Source: Luzula sylvatica
Lineage: Eukaryota > Streptophyta > Magnoliopsida > Poales > Juncaceae
Assembly (NCBI GenBank): GCA_946800325.1
Contig: CAMPEJ010000003.1
Location: 930,001 to 994,000 of the forward strand
Length of the DNA: 64,000 nucleotides
Direction: 5' to 3'
Positions within the stretch are counted from its first letter, which is position 1. Each line of letters opens with the position of its first letter. Under the pieces are notes generated by a model that made no database searches, was not told the origin of the DNA, and saw only the letters and a list, made by a program, of their open reading frames with translations. Below, piece after piece: positions 50,341 to 62,148 of this stretch. The position numbers and the translations under genes are program-made.

Positions 50341-51670
50341 TTGTAAATTTTGGTGAAATGTTATGTGGTAAAAGATACGATTCCATTGATCTCAAAATAC
50401 GTTATTTGAACTCCCCAAAGCATAAACAGATTGTTTTGAATCGAAAAACAAACTTTCTTAGTGTTTGTAAATTTTGGTGAAATGTTATATGGAAAAAGAT
50501 ACGATTCAAATGATCTCAAATTACGTTATTTGAACTCCCCAAAGCATAAACAAATTGTTTTGAATCGAAAAACAAACTTTCTTAGTGTTTGTAAATTTTG
50601 GTGAATTGTTATGTAGTAAAAGATACGATTCAAATGATCTCAAAATACGTTATTTGAACTCCCCAAAGCATAAACAGATTGTTTTGAATCGAAAAACAAA
50701 CTTTCTTAGTGTTTGTAAATTTTGGTGAAATGTTATGTAGTAAAAGAAACGATTCAAATGATCTCAAAATACGTTATTTGAACTCCCCAAAGCATAAACA
50801 GATTGTTTTGAATCGAAAAACAAACTTTCTTAGTGTTTGTAAATTTTGGTGAAATGTTATGTAGTAAAAGATACGATTCAAATGATCTCAAAATACGTTA
50901 TTTGAACTCCCCAAAGCATAAACAGATTGTTTTGAATCGAAAAACAAACTTTCTTAGTGTTTGTAAATTTTGGTGAAATGTTATGTGGTAAAAGATACGA
51001 TTCGAATGATCTAAAAATATGTTATTTGAACTCCCCAAAGCATAAATAAATTGTTTTGAATCGAAAAACAAACTTTTTTAGTGTTTGTAAATTTTGGTGA
51101 AATGTTATGTAGTAAAAGATACGATTCAAATGATCTCAAAATACGTTATTTGAACTCCCCAAAGCATAAACTAATTGTTTTGAATCGAAAAACAAACTTT
51201 CTTAGTGTTTGTAAATTTTGGTAAAATGTTATGTGGTAAACGATACGATTCAAATGATCTCAAAATACGTTATTTGAACTCCCCAAAGCATAAACAAATT
51301 GTTTTCAATCGAAAAACAAACTTTCTTAGTGTTTGTAAATTTTGGTAAAATGTAATGTGGTAAAAGATACGATTCAAATGATCTCAAAATACGTTATTTG
51401 AACTCCCCAAAACATAAACAAATTGTTTTGAATCGAAAAACAAACTTTCTTAGTGTCTGTAAATTTTGGTGAAATGTTATGTGGTAAAAGATACGATTCA
51501 AATGATCTCAAAATACGTTATTTGAACTCCCCAAAGCATAAACAGAATGTTTTGAATCGAAAAACAAACTTTCTTAGTGTTTGTAAATTTTGGCGAAATG
51601 TTATGTGGTAAAAGATACGATTCAAATGATCTCAAAATACGTTATTTGAACTCCCCAAAGCATAAACAAA
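50341..51670. repeat. Mosaic joining segment
   Basis: Bases to about 50957 follow 43564-44140. From there to about 51655 the sequence follows 47490-48190 at offset 3,470 (28 x 124 minus 2), with the TTTTTTAG, AAATAAATTG, ACTAATTG, GTCTG, CAGAATG and GGCGAAATG markers. At 51655 it switches to the order seen from 44850. Each switch occurs inside a monomer with no change of register. Confidence 0.78.
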
Positions 51671-53822
51671 TTGTTTTCAATCGAAAAACAAACTTTCTTA
51701 GTGTTTGTAAATTTTGGTGAATTGTTATGTAGTAAAAGATACGATTCAAATGATCTCAAAATACATTATTTGAACTCCCCAAAGCATAAACAGATTGTTT
51801 TGAATCGAAAATCAAACTTTCTTAGTGTTTGTAAATTTTGGTGAAATGTTATGTCGTAGAAGATACGATTCAAATGATCTCAAAATACCTTATTTGAACT
51901 CCCCAAAGCATAAACAGATTGTTTTGAATCGAAAAACAAACTTTCTTAGTGTTTTAAAATTTTGGTGAAATGTTATGTGGTAAAAGATACGATTCAAATG
52001 ATCTCAAAATACGTTATTTGAACTCCCCAAAGCATAAACAGATTGTTTTGAATCGAAAAACAAACTTTCTTAGTGTTTGTAAATTTTGGTGAAATGTTAT
52101 GTAGTAAAAGATACGATTCAAATAATCTCAAAATACGTTATTTGAACTCCCCAAAGCATAAACAGATTGTTTTGAATCGAAAAACAAACTTTCTTAGTGT
52201 TTGTAAATTTTGGTGAAATGTTATGTGGTAAAAGATACGATTCGAATGATCTAAAAATATGTTATTTGAACTCCCCAAAGCATAAACAAATTGTTTTGAA
52301 TCGAAAAACAAACTTTTTTAGTGTTTGTAAATTTTGGTGAAATGTTATGTAGTAAAAGATACGATTCAAATGATCTCAAAATACGTTATTTGAACTCCCC
52401 AAAGCATAAACTAATTGATTTGAATCGAAAAACAAACTTTCTTAGTGTTTGTAAATTTTGGTAAAATGTTATGTGGTAAACGATACGATTCAAATGATCT
52501 CAAAATACGTTATTTGAACTCCCCAATGCATAAACAAATTGTTTTCAATCGAAAAACGAACTTTCTTAGTGTTTGTAAATTTTGGTAAAATGTAATGTGG
52601 TAAAAGATACGATTCAAATGATCTCAAAATACGTTATTTGAACTCCCCAAAGCATAAACAGATTGTTTTGAATCGAAAAACAAACTTTCTTAGTGTTTGT
52701 AAATTTGGGTAAAATGTTATGTGGTAAAAGATACGATTCAAATGATCTCAAAATACGTTATTTGAACTCCCCAAAGCATAAACAGATTGTTTTGAATCGA
52801 AAAACAAACTTTCTTAGTGTTTGTAAATTTTGGTGAAATGTTATGTAGTAAAAGATACGATTCAAATGATCTCAAAATACGTTATTTGAACTCCCCAAAG
52901 CATAAACAAATTGTTTTGAATCGAAAAACAAACTTTCTTAGTGTTTGTAAATTTTGGTAAAATGTTATGTGGTAAACGATACGATTCAAATGATCTCAAA
53001 ATACGTTATTTGAACTCCCCAAAGCATAAACAAATTGTTTTGAATCGAAAAACAAACTTTCTTAGTGTTTGTAAATTTTGGTGAAATGTTATGTAGTAAA
53101 AGATACGATTCAAATGATCTCAAAATACGTTATTTGAACTCCCCAAAGCATAAACAAATTGTTTTGAATCGAAAAACAAACTTTCTTAGTGTTTGTAAAT
53201 TTTGGTAAAATGTTATGTGGTAAACGATACGATTCAAATGATCTCAAAATACGTTATTTGAACTCCCCAAAGCATAAACAAATTGTTTTGAATCGAAAAA
53301 CAAACTTTCTTAGTGTTTGTAAATTTTGGTAAAATGTTATGTGGTAAACGATACGATTCAAATGATCTCAAAATACGTTATTTGAACTCCCCAAAGCATA
53401 AACAGATTGTTTTGAATCGAAAAACAAACTTTCTTAGTGTTTGTAAATTTTGGTGCAATGTTATGTGGTAAAAGATACGATTCAAATGATCTCAAAATAC
53501 ATTATTTGAACTCCCCAAAGCATAAACAGATTGTTTTGAATCGAAAAACAAACTTTCTTAGTGTTTGTAAATTTTGGTGAAATGTTATGTGGTAAAAGAT
53601 ACAATTCCAATGATCTCAAAATACGTTATTTGAACTCCCCAAAGCATAAACAGATTGTTTTGAATCGAAAAACAAACTTTCTTAGTGTTTGTAAATTTTG
53701 GTGAAATGTTATATGGAAAAAGATACGATTCAAATGATCTCAAATTACGTTATTTGAACTCCCCAATGCATAAACAAATTGTTTTGAATCGAAAAACAAA
53801 CTTTCTTAGTGTTTGTAAATTT
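51671..53822. repeat. 2.15-kb segment, second copy of 44853-47004
   Basis: Offset 6,818 throughout, for example AAAACGAAC at 52558 against 45740 and GGTGCAATG at 53456 against 46638. Several rare marks are shared, such as CCAATGCAT near 52524 and 53765. It ends where GGTAAAATG near 53825 replaces the hybrid GGTGAATTG near 47005. Part of it recurs a third time at about 59200-60400, without the TTTGGGTAAAATG monomer. Confidence 0.84.
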
Positions 53823-55496
53823 TGGTAAAATGTTATGTGGTAAACGATACGATTCAAATGATCTCAAAATACGTTATTTGAACTCCCCAAAGCATAAACA
53901 AATTGTTTTCAATCGAAAAACAAACTTTCTTAGTGTTTGTAAATTTTGGTAAAATGTAATGTGGTAAAAGATACGATTCAAATGATCTCAAAATACGTTA
54001 TTTGAACTCCCCAAAACATAAACAAATTGTTTTGAATCGAAAAACAAACTTTCTTAGTGTCTGTAAATTTTGTTGAAATGTTATGTGGTAAAATATACGA
54101 TTCAAATGATCTCAAAATACGTTATTTTAACTCCCCAAAGCATAAACAGAATGTTTTGAATCGAAAAACAAACTTTCTTAGTGTTTGTAAATTTTGGCGA
54201 AATGTTATGTGGTAAAAGATACGATTCAAATGATCTCAAAATACGTTATTTGAACTCCCCAAACCATAAACAAATTGTTTTGAATCGAAAAACAAACTTT
54301 CTTCGTGTTTGTAAATTTTGGTAAAATGTTATGTGGTAAAAGATACGATTCAAATGATCTCAAAATACGTTATTTGAACTCCCCAAAGCATAAAAAGATT
54401 GCTTTGAATCGAAAAACAAACTTTCTTAGTGTTTGTAAATTTTGGTAAAATGTTATGTGGTAAAAGATACGATTCAAATGATCTCAAAATACGTTATTTG
54501 AACTCCCCAAAGCATAAACAGATTGTTTTGAATCGAAAAACAAACTTTCTTAGTGTTTGTAAATTTTGGTGAAATGTTATGTAGTAAAAGATACGATTCA
54601 AATGATCTCAAAATACGTTATTTGAACTCCCCAAAGCATAAACAGATTGTTTTGAATCGAAAAACAAACTTTCTTAGTGTTTGTAAATTTTGGTGAAATG
54701 TTATGTGGTAAAAGATACGATTCGAATGATCTAAAAATAAGTTATTTGAACTCCCCAAAGCATAAAAAATTGTTTTGAATCGAAAAACAAACTTTGTTTG
54801 TAAATTTTGGTGAAATGTTATGTGGTAAAAGATACGATTCGAATGATCTAAAAATATGTTATTTGAACTCCCCAAAGCATAAACAAATTGTTTTGAATCG
54901 AAAAACAAACTTTCTTAGTGTTTGTAAATTTTGGTAAAATGTTATGTGGTAAACGATACGATTCAAATGATCTCAAAATACGTTATTTGAACTCCCCAAA
55001 GCATAAACAGATTGTTTTGAATCGAAAAACAAACTTTCTTAGTGTTTGTAAATTTTGGTGAAATGTTATGTAGTAAAAGATACGATTCAAATAATCTCAA
55101 AATACGTTATTTGAACTCCCCAAAGCATAAACAGATTGTTTTGAATCGAAAAACAAACTTTCTTAGTGTTTGTAAATTTTGGTGAAATGTTATGTGGTAA
55201 AAGATACGATTCGAATGATCTAAAAATATGTTATTTGAACTCCCCAAAGCATAAACAAATTGTTTTGAATCGAAAAACAAACTTTTTTAGTGTTTGTAAA
55301 TTTTGGTGAAATGTTATGTAGTAAAAGATACGATTCAAATGATCTCAAAATACGTTATTTGAACTCCCCAAAGCATAAACTAATTGATTTGAATCGAAAA
55401 ACAAACTTTCTTAGTGTTTGTAAATTTTGGTAAAATGTTATGTGGTAAAAGATACGATTCAAATGATCTCAAAATACGTTATTTGAACTCCCCAAA
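53768..55496. repeat. 1,729-bp (14-monomer) HOR unit, copy 1
   Basis: The unit is 14 x 124 minus 7: one A-run deletion (54764) and, in the next monomer, a 6-bp deletion (hairpin at 54787-54801). Markers in order are GTTTTCAATCG, TGTAATGTGG, GTCTG with TTTTGTTGAAATG, TTATTTTAACTC, CAGAATG, GGCGAAATG, CTTCGTG, AAAAAGATTGCTTTG (near 54391) and the deletion pair. It opens the right-hand zone of short, young HORs. Confidence 0.87.
54787..54801. repeat. 6-bp deletion making a tight hairpin, locus 1 of 6
   Basis: The usual ACAAAC-TTTCTTAGT-GTTTGT loses six bases and becomes ACAAAC-TTT-GTTTGT, a 6-bp perfect stem with a 3-base loop. It lies 23 bases downstream of the A-run deletion. The other five loci are 56516-56530, 57501-57515, 58486-58500, 61331-61345 and 63680-63694. 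None occurs before 54 kb although the A-run deletion occurs 17 times there, so the 6-bp loss is the younger event. Confidence 0.93.
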
Positions 55497-57225
55497 GCAT
55501 AAACAAATTGTTTTGAATCGAAAAACAAACTTTCTTAGTGTTTGTAAATTTTGGTAAAATGTTATGTGGTAAACGATACGATTCAAATGATCTCAAAATA
55601 CGTTATTTGAACTCCCCAAAGCATAAACAAATTGTTTTCAATCGAAAAACAAACTTTCTTAGTGTTTGTAAATTTTGGTAAAATGTAATGTGGTAAAAGA
55701 TACGATTCAAATGATCTCAAAATACGTTATTTGAACTCCCCAAAACATAAACAAATTGTTTTGAATCGAAAAACAAACTTTCTTAGTGTCTGTAAATTTT
55801 GTTGAAATGTTATGTGGTAAAATATACGATTCAAATGATCTCAAAATACGTTATTTTAACTCCCCAAAGCATAAACAGAATGTTTTGAATCGAAAAACAA
55901 ACTTTCTTAGTGTTTGTAAATTTTGGCGAAATGTTATGTGGTAAAAGATACGATTCAAATGATCTCAAAATACGTTATTTGAACTCCCCAAACCATAAAC
56001 AAATTGTTTTGAATCGAAAAACAAACTTTCTTCGTGTTTGTAAATTTTGGTAAAATGTTATGTGGTAAAAGATACGATTCAAATGATCTCAAAATACGTT
56101 ATTTGAACTCCCCAAAGCATAAAAAGATTGCTTTGAATCGAAAAACAAACTTTCTTAGTGTTTGTAAATTTTGGTAAAATGTTATGTGGTAAAAGATACG
56201 ATTCAAATGATCTCAAAATACGTTATTTGAACTCCCCAAAGCATAAACAGATTGTTTTGAATCGAAAAACAAACTTTCTTAGTGTTTGTAAATTTTGGTG
56301 AAATGTTATGTAGTAAAAGATACGATTCAAATGATCTCAAAATACGTTATTTGAACTCCCCAAAGCATAAACAGATTGTTTTGAATCGAAAAACAAACTT
56401 TCTTAGTGTTTGTAAATTTTGGTGAAATGTTATGTGGTAAAAGATACGATTCGAATGATCTAAAAATAAGTTATTTGAACTCCCCAAAGCATAAAAAATT
56501 GTTTTGAATCGAAAAACAAACTTTGTTTGTAAATTTTGGTGAAATGTTATGTGGTAAAAGATACGATTCGAATGATCTAAAAATATGTTATTTGAACTCC
56601 CCAAAGCATAAACAAATTGTTTTGAATCGAAAAACAAACTTTCTTAGTGTTTGTAAATTTTGGTAAAATGTTATGTGGTAAACGATACGATTCAAATGAT
56701 CTCAAAATACGTTATTTGAACTCCCCAAAGCATAAACAGATTGTTTTGAATCGAAAAACAAACTTTCTTAGTGTTTGTAAATTTTGGTGAAATGTTATGT
56801 AGTAAAAGATACGATTCAAATAATCTCAAAATACGTTATTTGAACTCCCCAAAGCATAAACAGATTGTTTTGAATCGAAAAACAAACTTTCTTAGTGTTT
56901 GTAAATTTTGGTGAAATGTTATGTGGTAAAAGATACGATTCGAATGATCTAAAAATATGTTATTTGAACTCCCCAAAGCATAAACAAATTGTTTTGAATC
57001 GAAAAACAAACTTTTTTAGTGTTTGTAAATTTTGGTGAAATGTTATGTAGTAAAAGATACGATTCAAATGATCTCAAAATACGTTATTTGAACTCCCCAA
57101 AGCATAAACTAATTGATTTGAATCGAAAAACAAACTTTCTTAGTGTTTGTAAATTTTGGTAAAATGTTATGTGGTAAAAGATACGATTCAAATGATCTCA
57201 AAATACGTTATTTGAACTCCCCAAA
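55497..57225. repeat. 1,729-bp (14-monomer) HOR unit, copy 2
   Basis: Head-to-tail copy of 53768-55496 with every marker offset by 1,729 bases, including the rare GATTGCTTTG near 56126 and the deletion pair at 56493 and 56516. A noticed difference is AAAGCAT near 55498 where copy 1 has AATGCAT. Its right half is also the first unit of the 985-bp series. Confidence 0.87.
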
Positions 57226-59155
57226 GCATAAACAGATTGTTTTGAATCGAAAAACAAACTTTCTTAGTGTTTGTAAATTTTGGTGAAATGTTATGTAGTA
57301 AAAGATACGATTCAAATGATCTCAAAATACGTTATTTGAACTCCCCAAAGCATAAACAGATTGTTTTGAATCGAAAAACAAACTTTCTTAGTGTTTGTAA
57401 ATTTTGGTGAAATGTTATGTGGTAAAAGATACGATTCGAATGATCTAAAAATAAGTTATTTGAACTCCCCAAAGCATAAAAAATTGTTTTGAATCGAAAA
57501 ACAAACTTTGTTTGTAAATTTTGGTGAAATGTTATGTGGTAAAAGATACGATTCGAATGATCTAAAAATATGTTATTTGAACTCCCCAAAGCATAAACAA
57601 ATTGTTTTGAATCGAAAAACAAACTTTCTTAGTGTTTGTAAATTTTGGTGAAATGTTATGTGGTAAAAGATACGATTCAAATGATCTCAAAATACGTTAT
57701 TTGAACTCCCCAAAGCATAAACAGATTGTTTTGAATCGAAAAACAAACTTTCTTAGTGTTTGTAAATTTTGGTGAAATGTTATGTAGTAAAAGATACGAT
57801 TCAAATAATCTGAAAATACGTTATTTGAACTCCCCAAAGCATAAACAGATTGTTTTGAATCGAAAAACAAACTTTCTTAGTGTTTGTAAATTTTGGTGAA
57901 ATGTTATGTGGTAAAAGATACGATTCGAATGATCTAAAAATATGTTATTTGAACTCCCCAAAGCATAAACAAATTGTTTTGAATCGAAAAACAAACTTTT
58001 TTAGTGTTTGTAAATTTTGGTGAAATGTTATGTAGTAAAAGATACGATTCAAATGATCTCAAAATACGTTATTTGAACTCCCCAAAGCATAAACTAATTG
58101 ATTTGAATCGAAAAACAAACTTTCTTAGTGTTTGTAAATTTTGGTAAAATGTTATGTGGTAAAAGATACGATTCAAATGATCTCAAAATACGTTATTTGA
58201 ACTCCCCAAAGCATAAACAGATTGTTTTGAATCGAAAAACAAACTTTCTTAGTGTTTGTAAATTTTGGTGAAATGTTATGTAGTAAAAGATACGATTCAA
58301 ATGATCTCAAAATACGTTATTTGAACTCCCCAAAGCATAAACAGATTGTTTTGAATCGAAAAACAAACTTTCTTAGTGTTTGTAAATTTTGGTGAAATGT
58401 TATGTGGTAAAAGATACGATTCGAATGATCTAAAAATAAGTTATTTGAACTCCCCAAAGCATAAAAAATTGTTTTGAATCGAAAAACAAACTTTGTTTGT
58501 AAATTTTGGTGAAATGTTATGTGGTAAAAGATACGATTCGAATGATCTAAAAATATGTTATTTGAACTCCCCAAAGCATAAACAAATTGTTTTGAATCGA
58601 AAAACAAACTTTCTTAGTGTTTGTAAATTTTGGTGAAATGTTATGTGGTAAAAGATACGATTCAAATGATCTCAAAATACGTTATTTGAACTCCCCAAAG
58701 CATAAACAGATTGTTTTGAATCGAAAAACAAACTTTCTTAGTGTTTGTAAATTTTGGTGAAATGTTATGTAGTAAAAGATACGATTCAAATAATCTCAAA
58801 ATACGTTATTTGAACTCCCCAAAGCATAAACAGATTGTTTTGAATCGAAAAACAAACTTTCTTAGTGTTTGTAAATTTTGGTGAAATGTTATGTGGTAAA
58901 AGATACGATTCGAATGATCTAAAAATATGTTATTTGAACTCCCCAAAGCATAAACAAATTGTTTTGAATCGAAAAACAAACTTTTTTAGTGTTTGTAAAT
59001 TTTGGTGAAATGTTATGTAGTAAAAGATACGATTCAAATGATCTCAAAATACGTTATTTGAACTCCCCAAAGCATAAACTAATTGATTTGAATCGAAAAA
59101 CAAACTTTCTTAGTGTTTGTAAATTTTGGTAAAATGTTATGTGGTAAACGATACG
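56140..59155. repeat. 985-bp (8-monomer) HOR, three copies
   Basis: The unit is 8 x 124 minus 7. Deletion pairs lie at 56493/56516, 57478/57501 and 58463/58486, exactly 985 bases apart. Each unit has GTAGTAAAAG, the A-run deletion monomer, the 6-bp deletion monomer, AAATAATC, TTCGAA/TATGTT, TTTTTTAG and ACTAATTGATTTG monomers. Copy 1 has GGTAAAATG/AAACG near 56662 where copies 2 and 3 have GGTGAAATG/AAAAG, so copies 2 and 3 are closer to each other. ATCTGAAAATACG near 57811 is private to copy 2. This is the only clear triple tandem of a deletion-bearing unit in the window. Confidence 0.9.
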
Positions 59156-59799
59156 ATTCAAATGATCTCAAAATACGTTATTTGAACTCCCCAATGCATA
59201 AACAAATTGTTTTCAATCGAAAAACGAACTTTCTTAGTGTTTGTAAATTTTGGTAAAATGTAATGTGGTAAAAGATACGATTCAAATGATCTCAAAATAC
59301 GTTATTTGAACTCCCCAAAGCATAAACAGATTGTTTTGAATCGAAAAACAAACTTTCTTAGTGTTTGTAAATTTTGGTGAAATGTTATGTAGTAAAAGAT
59401 ACGATTCAAATGATCTCAAAATACGTTATTTGAACTCCCCAAAGCATAAACAAATTGTTTTGAATCGAAAAACAAACTTTCTTAGTGTTTGTAAATTTTG
59501 GTAAAATGTTATGTGGTAAACGATACGATTCAAATGATCTCAAAATACGTTATTTGAACTCCCCAAAGCATAAACAAATTGTTTTGAATCGAAAAACAAA
59601 CTTTCTTAGTGTTTGTAAATTTTGGTGAAATGTTATGTAGTAAAAGATACGATTCAAATGATCTCAAAATACGTTATTTGAACTCCCCAAAGCATAAACA
59701 AATTGTTTTGAATCGAAAAACAAACTTTCTTAGTGTTTGTAAATTTTGGTAAAATGTTATGTGGTAAACGATACGATTCAAATGATCTCAAAATACGTT
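59156..59799. repeat. Third relative of 45.7 kb and 52.5 kb
   Basis: CCAATGCAT with GTTTTCAATCG and AAAACGAAC (59226) matches 45740 and 52558. The offset from 52558 is 6,668 (54 x 124 minus 28), accounted for by the four 7-bp deletion pairs in between. The TTTGGGTAAAATG monomer present in both other copies is missing, which makes this copy one monomer shorter. Confidence 0.8.
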
Positions 59800-62148
59800 A
59801 TTTGAACTCCCCAAAGCATAAACAAATTGTTTTGAATCGAAAAACAAACTTTCTTAGTGTTTGTAAATTTTGGTAAAATGTTATGTGGTAAACGATACGA
59901 TTCAAATGATCTCAAAATACGTTATTTGAACTCCCCAAAGCATAAACAGATTGTTTTGAATCGAAAAACAAACTTTCTTAGTGTTTGTAAATTTTGCTGC
60001 AATGTTATGTGGTAAAAGATACGATTCAAATGATCTCAAAATACATTATTTGAACTCCCCAAAGCATAAACAGATTGTTTTGAATCGAAAAACAAACTTT
60101 CTTAGTGTTTGTAAATTTTGGTGAAATGTTATGTGGTAAAAGATACAATTCCAATGATCTCAAAATACGTTATTTGAACTCCCCAAAGCATAAACAGATT
60201 GTTTTGAATCGAAAAACAAACTTTCTTAGTGTTTGTAAATTTTGGTGAAATGTTATATGGAAAAAGATACGATTCAAATGATCTCAAATTACGTTATTTG
60301 AACTCCCCAATGCATAAACAAATTGTTTTGAATCGAAAAACAAACTTTCTTAGTGTTTGTAAATTTTGGTAAAATGTTATGTGGTAAACGATACGATTCA
60401 AATGATCTCAAAATACGTTATTTGAACTCCCCAAAGCATAAACAAATTGTTTTCAATCGAAAAACAAACTTTCTTAGTGTTTGTAAATTTTGGTAAAATG
60501 TAATGTGGTAAAAGATACGATTCAAATGATCTCAAAATACGTTATTTGAACTCCCCAAAACATAAACAAATTGTTTTGAATCGAAAAACAAACTTTCTTA
60601 GTGTCTGTAAATTTTGTTGAAATGTTATGTGGTAAAATATACGATTCAAATGATCTCAAAATACGTTATTTTAACTCCCCAAAGCATAAACAGAATGTTT
60701 TGAATCGAAAAACAAACTTTCTTAGTGTTTGTAAATTTTGGCGAAATGTTATGTGGTAAAAGATACGATTCAAATGATCTCAAAATACGTTATTTGAACT
60801 CCCCAAACCATAAACAAATTGTTTTGAATCGAAAAACAAACTTTCTTCGTGTTTGTAAATTTTGGTAAAATGTTATGTGGTAAAAGATACGATTCAAATG
60901 ATCTCAAAATACGTTATTTGAACTCCCCAAAGCATAAAAAGATTGTTTTGAATCGAAAAACAAACTTTCTTAGTGTTTGTAAATTTTGGTAAAATGTTAT
61001 GTGGTAAAAGATACGATTCAAATGATCTCAAAATACGTTATTTGAACTCCCCAAAGCATAAACAGATTGTTTTGAATCGAAAAACAAACTTTCTTAGTGT
61101 TTGTAAATTTTGGTGAAATGTTATGTAGTAAAAGATACGATTCAAATGATCTCAAAATACGTTATTTGAACTCCCCAAAGCATAAACAGATTGTTTTGAA
61201 TCGAAAAACAAACTTTCTTAGTGTTTGTAAATTTTGGTGAAATGTTATGTGGTAAAAGATACGATTCGAATGATCTAAAAATAAGTTATTTGAACTCCCC
61301 AAAGCATAAAAAATTGTTTTGAATCGAAAAACAAACTTTGTTTGTAAATTTTGGTGAAATGTTATGTGGTAAAAGATACTATTCGAATGATCTAAAAATA
61401 TGTTATTTGAACTCCCCAAAGCATAAACAAATTGTTTTGAATCGAAAAACAAACTTTCTTAGTGTTTGTAAATTTTGGTAAAATGTTATGTGGTAAACGA
61501 TACGATTCAAATGATCTCAAAATACGATATTTGAACTCCCCAAAGCATAAACAAATTGTTTTGAATCGAAAAACAAACTTTCTTAGTGTTTGTAAATTTT
61601 GGTGAAATGTTATGTAGTAAAAGATACGATTCAAATGATCTCAAAATACGTTATTTGAACTCCCCAAAGCATAAACAAATTGTTTTGAATCTAAAAACAA
61701 ACTTTCTTAGTGTTTGTAAATTTTGGTAAAATGTTATGTGGTAAACGATACGATTCAAATGATCTCAAAATACGTTATTTGAACTCCCCAAAGCATAAAC
61801 AAATTGTTTTGAATCGAAAAACAAACTTTCTTAGTGTTTGTAAATTTTGGTAAAATGTTATGTGGTAAACGATACGATTCAAATGATCTCAAAATACGTT
61901 ATTTGAACTCCCCAAAGCATAAACAGATTGTTTTGAATCGAAAAACAAACTTTCTTAGTGTTTGTAAATTTTGGTGCAATGTTATGTGGTAAAAGATACG
62001 ATTCAAATGATCTCAAAATACATTATTTGAACTCCCCAAAGCATAAACAGATTGTTTTGAATCGAAAAACAAACTTTCTTAGTGTTTGTAAATTTTGGTG
62101 AAATGTTATGTGGTAAAAGATACAATTCCAATGATCTCAAAATACGTT
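59800..62148. repeat. 2,349-bp (19-monomer) HOR unit, copy 1
   Basis: The unit is 19 x 124 minus 7, with the deletion pair at 61308/61331. It carries a private TTTTGCTGCAATG (near 59997) and GATACTATTCGAA (near 61377), both reproduced 2,349 bases later, and TACGATATTTG near 61526. Bases 59800-61460 also match about 53250-54920 at offset 6,544. A plain GGTGCAATG monomer occurs again near 61977, before the junction. Confidence 0.88.
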
